DNA of 64,000 nucleotides, taken from positions 186,001 through 250,000 of the forward strand of contig JAKEKT010000003.1 in NCBI GenBank assembly GCA_021495925.1. The letters run 5' to 3'. The position numbers and the translations under genes were made by a program. Below are positions 58,901-64,000 of this stretch, piece by piece. The stretch is from Diplodia intermedia. Its lineage: Eukaryota; Ascomycota; Dothideomycetes; Botryosphaeriales; Botryosphaeriaceae. The notes under the pieces were generated by a model. That model was not told the origin of the DNA, searched no databases, and saw only the letters and a list, made by a program, of their open reading frames with translations. How positions within the stretch are numbered: position 1 is the stretch's first letter; each line of letters starts with the position of its first letter.

Positions 58901-60570
58901 AGCGCCATGATCAGGCCTCGAGGATAGCAATAGCAAATAACTCCGGAATTTTCGGGTGACCTGTCTTGTGGAACAGCACGAAGGGAAGACGCAAACGGCA
59001 AAGCTTGGGTGCTGCGAAAAGGCAACTTGGCAGAGACGGCATCATAGACAGGGCTCGTATACGTTACCTTGCAGCCAAAAATGCCGCTGCACAGTGAAGC
59101 TGCCAATCGCCAGTCGGAGGTCCCAAGAACGGGCGGACAACGGCAGCCGTCCTGCAGCAAGGTGCAGAGTGCATGAGCTGATGCTTTTTCGCCCAGCAGC
59201 GCTTCAACGCCTTCTGCAGGCGCACCCAATAGACGAACAGGCGAGTGCCTCTACACATGTGAAAGCTCTCTCGGGAATGTTGGGAGCGCGGGCCAGGCCG
59301 TTGCGTCGGCTCTCCAAAGACTTTGGACATGTCGAAGGTCGGCCATTAAACGCCCCTCTCGCGGCGCCTGACACCCGGGCCGCCGTTGCTGCAGCTGACT
59401 TGGGGCCCTGAAGCTGCTTCGGGGCTTTGAGTGCAAAGAAGGGCGTTGATTGGCGGCGGCGGGTGGGTGTGGTGCGGGATGCGAGGGCTCCATGTCGACG
59501 GATCGCGGAGAGCTAACCGTTGCGGGCGGCGGACGGGGCCACGATTGGGGAGCGTGCAGGCGAGGTGTGATGTCTCTGGGCGCGCGTGAGCCCAGCCGTG
59601 CTTGGGGGCGCGGCCCGATGGGCGCGGGCTTGGGCGGGCAGTAAGCTGGTGAGCTGGCGCGAGCCAAACAATGGCAGCTCAGCTGGCGCGGAGGCTGGCC
59701 GCAGCCGTTGACCGCTGCGCTACGACGGGCGGAAGTTGGGCGCAGAGGCGCGGGAGAAGGCCCTTGCACGGCGGAGGCAGGCTGCGCGAGAAACAGGAGC
59801 CACGGGCTGCCAAAGCGCCGCCTTGATGTGCGAAGCGCTTTGACGGATTGACGTCGATCGTGCTGGTGATGAGGCGCCCGCCCACGAGCCCAGCCATCTT
59901 ACCAGCCTCCGCGCCCGCCAGCACATCGCCCTCACCCCGGCCGCGCTCGCTGCAGCTGGCCACTCCCAGAGCCGCATCTGGCTTTGCTCGTTTGCACCCG
60001 CCCGCTCCTCGCAGCCTGTTCCTCGCAGCGCCCACCGCGAGCCAGCGTCAACCCAGCGGCCCGCCCGCCCTCTCCCCTTCTGCACCTGCATCTTCCTCGT
60101 GCTGTGCATGGCTCTGCTGAGCAAGCTGAGCCCCGACTCCCCGACGCCTTTCTCTCAGCATTCCACGCCCGCCTTCTGCGTGCGACTCGGCCTCGCCTGC
60201 CGGCGAATAGCTGGCCACTCCTCCAGGTAACACAGGCTCGCAAAATCTCAGCTTCGAGCGACCGTGAAGCAACACCGCGCCGCTTGCCAACCTGTCCGTA
60301 CCTCGCTCACTCATTCGAACCGTCGCCAGCGCCGATCCGTTGCGTGTTTCTGCCTCAGGCTGCCACCGGCCTATTGGCCACCCCATCCGCTGCCTGTGCC
60401 CGCATCTCGTCGAAATCCAGCTCCTCCGCCGCAGCGTAGGCCTGTTTCCATCGCTCCTCCAGCGCCTCCACTTCAATCGCTCGTCCCCGCATCCTCAGTC
60501 CAACGCATCCCATCCGCTGTACCCAATGTTCTAGCGCGGACCCGACGGCTGTAGGACACCTCACTTCGAA
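55901..60570. other. 4.7-kb intergenic region between divergent genes
   Basis: Upstream of both SNF1 (-) and the large disordered-protein gene (+). About 57.5-59.0 kb is AT-richer than the flanks and carries an imperfect direct repeat (57530-57553 and 57586-57609). Frames up to 254 codons elsewhere are GC-driven and lack motifs. Long leaders for both genes are possible. Confidence 0.5.
57530..57609. repeat. Imperfect 24-bp direct repeat
   Basis: AGTTGAAGCAAATGTCCAAACATA at 57530-57553 recurs at 57586-57609 with three differences, all transitions (T/C, A/G, A/G). The start-to-start distance is 56 bp. Possibly a remnant of a mobile element touched by repeat-induced point mutation. Confidence 0.7.
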
Positions 60571-63500
60571 ATGGGAGTGGATACCCAGCGTCCGCCCCTC
60601 CCGGCGCCTACCGAAACTTCATTCGCCGACGACAGCAGCTTTCGAGTCGACGACCTTGCCACCGACGTGTCCCGCAGGACCGACCACTCACACTTTTCCA
60701 TCCCCGACGACGGCAGCCCCGTCACCATCGCCACCAAGGCCAAGGACAAGCTCAGCCACAGCCGGCAACAGTCCCAGACCTCACTTCTCATCGAGTACTT
60801 CGAGGCAGGCAAGCCTGGCGACAAAGTCCGTTCTCGCCCGAGTGTTAGAGTTAGAGTCACGCCCTCATCAAAGCACGGGCGGTCGAAGACTGGACACGAC
60901 CACGTCGAGATCACGCAGACCGACAGAGATCGGAAGCCCTCGTACACGCGCAGGATTTCGCTACCGTCGACGAAGAGTGGGGAGCCCAAGCTTGGAGATA
61001 CGAGCGAGGTGTCACTTTCTTCAGAATCAAACGTGAGCGGGATGCCCCCTGTGGACGTCGAAGTACTCCACAACGGCAGCGACCTGTCTCGATCAGAACT
61101 TTCTCAAAGCCGTTACATGCCTGCCGGCTCCGATATCTCATCAATGCCTCCGGACAGCATGGTGGACGGTCCACCTGCCATTATTCCTCCAGCGCTTAGT
61201 CGCAGAAGGAGCCGGAGCTTGGATCGCGAGAAAGGCGTGTCGGAGGACAGCGGCAAACTCAAGGCGCCATCTCGACGGAGGAGCCGCAGCTTAAGCAGGG
61301 AGCGCATGATGACTCAAAAGATTATGGAAAAGCTCACCAAGGAACAAGCCGAGGCCGGCAAGCTGAAGCATCGCCGCGAGAAGAGTTCTAGTCGGGAGAA
61401 ACTGTCGGAAGGGAAGACATCTTCTCGGCGCAAGCCGTCTCGTTCGCGTCGTGAAGAAGCTCTGATCAGTGGCACTGAGTCGAGCTTGCTCGCTTCTGAA
61501 GTTAGCCGCAGATCCGGTGATACGCAGTCGATGCTCTCGGGCATATCAAACACCTCCTCATCCATCAACAATCCCAAACTCCTCGCTACCGTAGAGGACG
61601 CCATCAAACGACTCATTCTTCCTGAGATCAATGCCCTCAAGGAAACTCAAGGCCGCGACAAGTACGATCGTTTCACTCGGGATTCTCTGTATTCGAGCAG
61701 CTCTCGTGGAGAATTGAAGAGATCCGTCTCCAAATCATCTAGTGCGCCCAACGTCAAGGTCGTTCTCAACCGTGATGAGAAAGACCCGGGAACCGTACTC
61801 TCTGGCGATTCAGTGAAAAGTAAGAGGTCAAGGAGACCCAGCCGGGACTCTGGTTCGGAATTGAGCTACGATAGGTTCGGTTCCGAGTCCACGGTTCGAG
61901 AAGATGAGAGGCTGCACAAGAAGAAGAGCAAGGACAAGCGCTTGAAGGATGCTGCGATTGCTGGCGCTGTCGGCGCTGGCCTCACAGCGGCAGCTCTCAA
62001 GCACCATGATTCCGAAGCCAGTTTAGACACAAAGGAACGGCGGAAGAAGCGCAGCAAAAGTAGGAGCCGATCCGCGAGCATTTCTGAGAGCTACGTGGAG
62101 GAGAGCCACAAGGCATCAGTCCCACCTCTGCCAATGCAGAGCGAGTTCCGTGCCTCAGAACTGACGCGCGATTCGATTCTTTCTGCCGAAACCGAACGGC
62201 CCGAATCCTCAAGAGGCGCAACGCCCATTCGTGAGGTGTCCCGAGGAACGCCACGTCCGGTCATGTCTCCGGCACCCTCTACACCCTCCAGAACCCCTGC
62301 AGCATTGCGTCGTGGACCCAACAGCAACAGCTCTCTAGGAGCACTCAGTGCTTCTGCAAGTGCGAAGAGTGACAGGGAAATGTCAACCAGAGCAAAGGCT
62401 GCTGCTGCGCTTGCAGCGGCGGGATTGGGCGGTGTTGCTGCAGCGTCAGTGCGTAGCGGTTCGCGGACTCCTACTCGTGAGCTCCGTCAAAGCGATCTTA
62501 GCTACGAAGATCGTAAAGGAAGTTCCACGCCTCAAGGCCCCCGTTCGGCCCGGAGTGCTGTTTCCATATCCTCGGCTGGCCGCGAAGCATCAAAGAAGCT
62601 TTCAGAGGTCTCACTAAACTCGGCTGCCAACTCGCCCAGTACTAACGCCGCTCGGTCACGGAGGAAGTCTGATGGTATCGCGTCTGGCAGGAGGTCTGAC
62701 GTGTCTGAAATTGACCCCATACATGAGTCGGAGCTGTCCTACAATGATGGCACTGCCACTCCACGAGGGCAAGAGGATGCCGACAGGTTCTTCGACCATG
62801 AACATGAGGAGAACGAGGCTCTTCGTGCGGAAATGGACATCAAGCGCTTGACTGGCTACACCGACGACAGCCTAGGCTCCTATCCCCTGGAGTTCAAACG
62901 ATCGACGGCTTACACAGAAGACAGCACAGATGGCCACTACCGTGATGGACTTGCGGCAGATTCGGATGTTCAGGAAGTTGCCGGCATGCAGTGGGGTGAT
63001 AGGTTTGGCGGCAGGGCAGACTTCGTCGCCACACCAGCTGCAGTTGAGTCCGCTGTGGCTTCGTTGGTCGACCCCTCTACCGTCAGCACCAGCGTGCGCT
63101 CATCCCAAAGAGACTCCCGTCTTGGAGAGTTCATCCACATGCACATGGAGGAACCGCACCAATCCTCTGGAGAGGTGACTGTCACGGGTCTACCTGAAAC
63201 CAGTGAAGCGCGATGGGCTGCTCTTCGAGACCAAGCAAAGAGGATCGATGAGTACGAGGATGAGGGCTCCCCCCCTCAGAGTGAGGTACAATCGTACCGA
63301 TCCGAGGAATCCATCCGGATGACGCACAACGCGATGCCCTTTGGTGAGCCCATGCCGGAAATTGGACATGGATTGGATAATGAATCCGAGGTCACAACGA
63401 ATCCATCAGAAATCCAGGGACCTGCGCGAACCCCTGATCGTTGGCCATACGAGCCTACTCCCCCCATGTCTTCAAACGGGCTGCGCACTGGCGAAGCTTT

Positions 63501-64000
63501 GGCTGTTGGAGCTGCCGGTGCGGCAGCCGCAGCCGCACACTTTCGCCACGATGATCGCGGAAGCGAAGTGTCGCAAGACCGTCACTTCCAGCCCATGGTA
63601 GAAGACGATTACGAGGACTATGGGGAACCCTATCCTCAACACGAGGAGAGTTTCCCTCAGCGGCACATGGCCCCCAACAGCCCGGGGAATTGGAAGGATG
63701 AGGGTTACATCTCGGCTGCTCAGCCTGGCTACACTCCTGAACCTCAAGTGGACAACTCCAGGCCTTTTGAAGACAGTGGCTTGCCAGACATGTCTGGCGA
63801 TCTGATTGAGGATGATCCATTTGCTGTAGGCGGCAGTCCCATGCACACACGCAACTTCAGTGGAAACTCTCACGGCATGGACTCGCCTCTGTATGACAGC
63901 GCTACCGGCAAGGGTATTGATAACATTCAGTCCAAGGATATCGTGGCGCTCATGGACCACCTCACTGTTCGCGATGCGCAAAGAAATGCGCGCGACACGG
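60571..64000 (+). CDS. Large disordered protein, 3' end outside the window
   Basis: An open frame from ATG 60571 runs without a stop to the right edge, 1,143 complete codons, and no intron is needed. The sequence is dominated by Ser, Arg, Glu, Pro and Thr, with basic R-R-R-S-R-S-L type repeats in the first third. Three short Ala/Gly-rich hydrophobic patches occur: A-I-A-G-A-V-G-A-G-L-T-A-A-A-L-K-H, A-A-A-L-A-A-A-G-L-G-G-V-A-A-A-S-V-R and A-V-G-A-A-G-A-A-A-A-A-A-H-F-R. Repeated acidic Tyr/Asp/Ser motifs (T-G-Y-T-D-D-S, T-A-Y-T-E-D-S) follow. The first 20 residues are hydrophilic, so it is not secreted. Fungal proteins of this style are often labelled involucrin-repeat or hypothetical; I give no function. 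The ordered part may lie beyond the edge. Confidence 0.85.
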   Translation, partial: MGVDTQRPPLPAPTETSFADDSSFRVDDLATDVSRRTDHSHFSIPDDGSPVTIATKAKDKLSHSRQQSQTSLLIEYFEAGKPGDKVRSRPSVRVRVTPSSKHGRSKTGHDHVEITQTDRDRKPSYTRRISLPSTKSGEPKLGDTSEVSLSSESNVSGMPPVDVEVLHNGSDLSRSELSQSRYMPAGSDISSMPPDSMVDGPPAIIPPALSRRRSRSLDREKGVSEDSGKLKAPSRRRSRSLSRERMMTQKIMEKLTKEQAEAGKLKHRREKSSSREKLSEGKTSSRRKPSRSRREEALISGTESSLLASEVSRRSGDTQSMLSGISNTSSSINNPKLLATVEDAIKRLILPEINALKETQGRDKYDRFTRDSLYSSSSRGELKRSVSKSSSAPNVKVVLNRDEKDPGTVLSGDSVKSKRSRRPSRDSGSELSYDRFGSESTVREDERLHKKKSKDKRLKDAAIAGAVGAGLTAAALKHHDSEASLDTKERRKKRSKSRSRSASISESYVEESHKASVPPLPMQSEFRASELTRDSILSAETERPESSRGATPIREVSRGTPRPVMSPAPSTPSRTPAALRRGPNSNSSLGALSASASAKSDREMSTRAKAAAALAAAGLGGVAAASVRSGSRTPTRELRQSDLSYEDRKGSSTPQGPRSARSAVSISSAGREASKKLSEVSLNSAANSPSTNAARSRRKSDGIASGRRSDVSEIDPIHESELSYNDGTATPRGQEDADRFFDHEHEENEALRAEMDIKRLTGYTDDSLGSYPLEFKRSTAYTEDSTDGHYRDGLAADSDVQEVAGMQWGDRFGGRADFVATPAAVESAVASLVDPSTVSTSVRSSQRDSRLGEFIHMHMEEPHQSSGEVTVTGLPETSEARWAALRDQAKRIDEYEDEGSPPQSEVQSYRSEESIRMTHNAMPFGEPMPEIGHGLDNESEVTTNPSEIQGPARTPDRWPYEPTPPMSSNGLRTGEALAVGAAGAAAAAAHFRHDDRGSEVSQDRHFQPMVEDDYEDYGEPYPQHEESFPQRHMAPNSPGNWKDEGYISAAQPGYTPEPQVDNSRPFEDSGLPDMSGDLIEDDPFAVGGSPMHTRNFSGNSHGMDSPLYDSATGKGIDNIQSKDIVALMDHLTVRDAQRNARDT

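Noticed and set aside
58783..59229. 148-codon minus-strand frame, Cys- and Tyr-containing
   Set aside because: No signal peptide or conserved pattern; cysteines are scattered and the region has other relic features.
1..64000. CRISPR arrays, bacterial operons or prophage features
   Set aside because: The DNA is clearly intron-rich eukaryotic sequence; no regularly spaced repeats were seen.

Overview
The window is nuclear DNA of a filamentous ascomycete (Pezizomycotina). The evidence is short introns, mostly 46-80 nt, with GTANGT-type donors and CTAAC/CTGAC-type branch sites; fungal gene families (GH72 glucanosyltransferase, SNF1, AAT-family permease, CnjB-type zinc-knuckle protein); and a dispersed single 5S rRNA gene. 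A Dothideomycete such as a member of the Botryosphaeriales is my guess, but the sequence alone does not settle it. Genes are monocistronic and there is no operon logic. Gene models were built by hand from reading frames and splice signals, and each total coding length was checked to be divisible by three.

Region by region. 1-3.3 kb is accessory-looking: a four-exon gene for a small secreted protein (775-1350) whose second half resembles a beta-gamma-crystallin Greek key, a 5S rRNA gene on the minus strand (1628-1747) and a truncated 5S copy (1861-1902). 3.3-5.7 kb holds a secreted GH3 beta-glucosidase (-). After 2.7 kb without a recognisable gene come a GPI-anchored cysteine-rich surface protein (8455-9437) and an unidentified disordered protein (9900-11213). 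11.2-12.9 kb holds hairpins, tRNA-like relics and the most unusual locus of the window: a gene for a 60-residue secreted cysteine-rich peptide precursor (12424-12878) whose model needs two consecutive 3-nt micro-exons. Next are an anion:cation-symporter-type MFS transporter (13940-15748), a GH72 beta-1,3-glucanosyltransferase (16100-17448, -) and gamma-tubulin complex component GCP3/Spc98 (18573-21573).

After a 3.6-kb gene-poor stretch follow a small conserved protein (25239-25943, -), the 20S proteasome subunit alpha 1 (26843-28052, -) divergent from a WKF-domain nucleolar-type protein (28403-29740, +), an amino-acid permease (30505-32351, -), C1-tetrahydrofolate synthase (33804-37006, -) with candidate mitochondrial and cytosolic starts, a cytochrome P450 (38413-40184, +), an 11-knuckle CCHC protein (41449-43317, +), a sugar transporter (46156-48220, +), a second MFS transporter (48658-50850, -), a mitochondrial-type protein of unknown role (51376-52230, +), the SNF1/AMPK catalytic subunit (53153-55900, -) and the first 1,143 codons of a large disordered protein that runs off the right edge (60571-64000, +).

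Functionally the window mixes housekeeping (proteasome, spindle pole microtubule nucleation, one-carbon metabolism, SNF1 carbon signalling, 5S rRNA) with nutrient acquisition and surface or secreted functions (GH3, GH72, four transporters, GPI protein, two small secreted proteins). SNF1 would be expected to relieve glucose repression of genes such as the GH3 and the sugar transporter, but nothing here shows a direct link. The P450 is isolated, with no biosynthetic-cluster partners in view.
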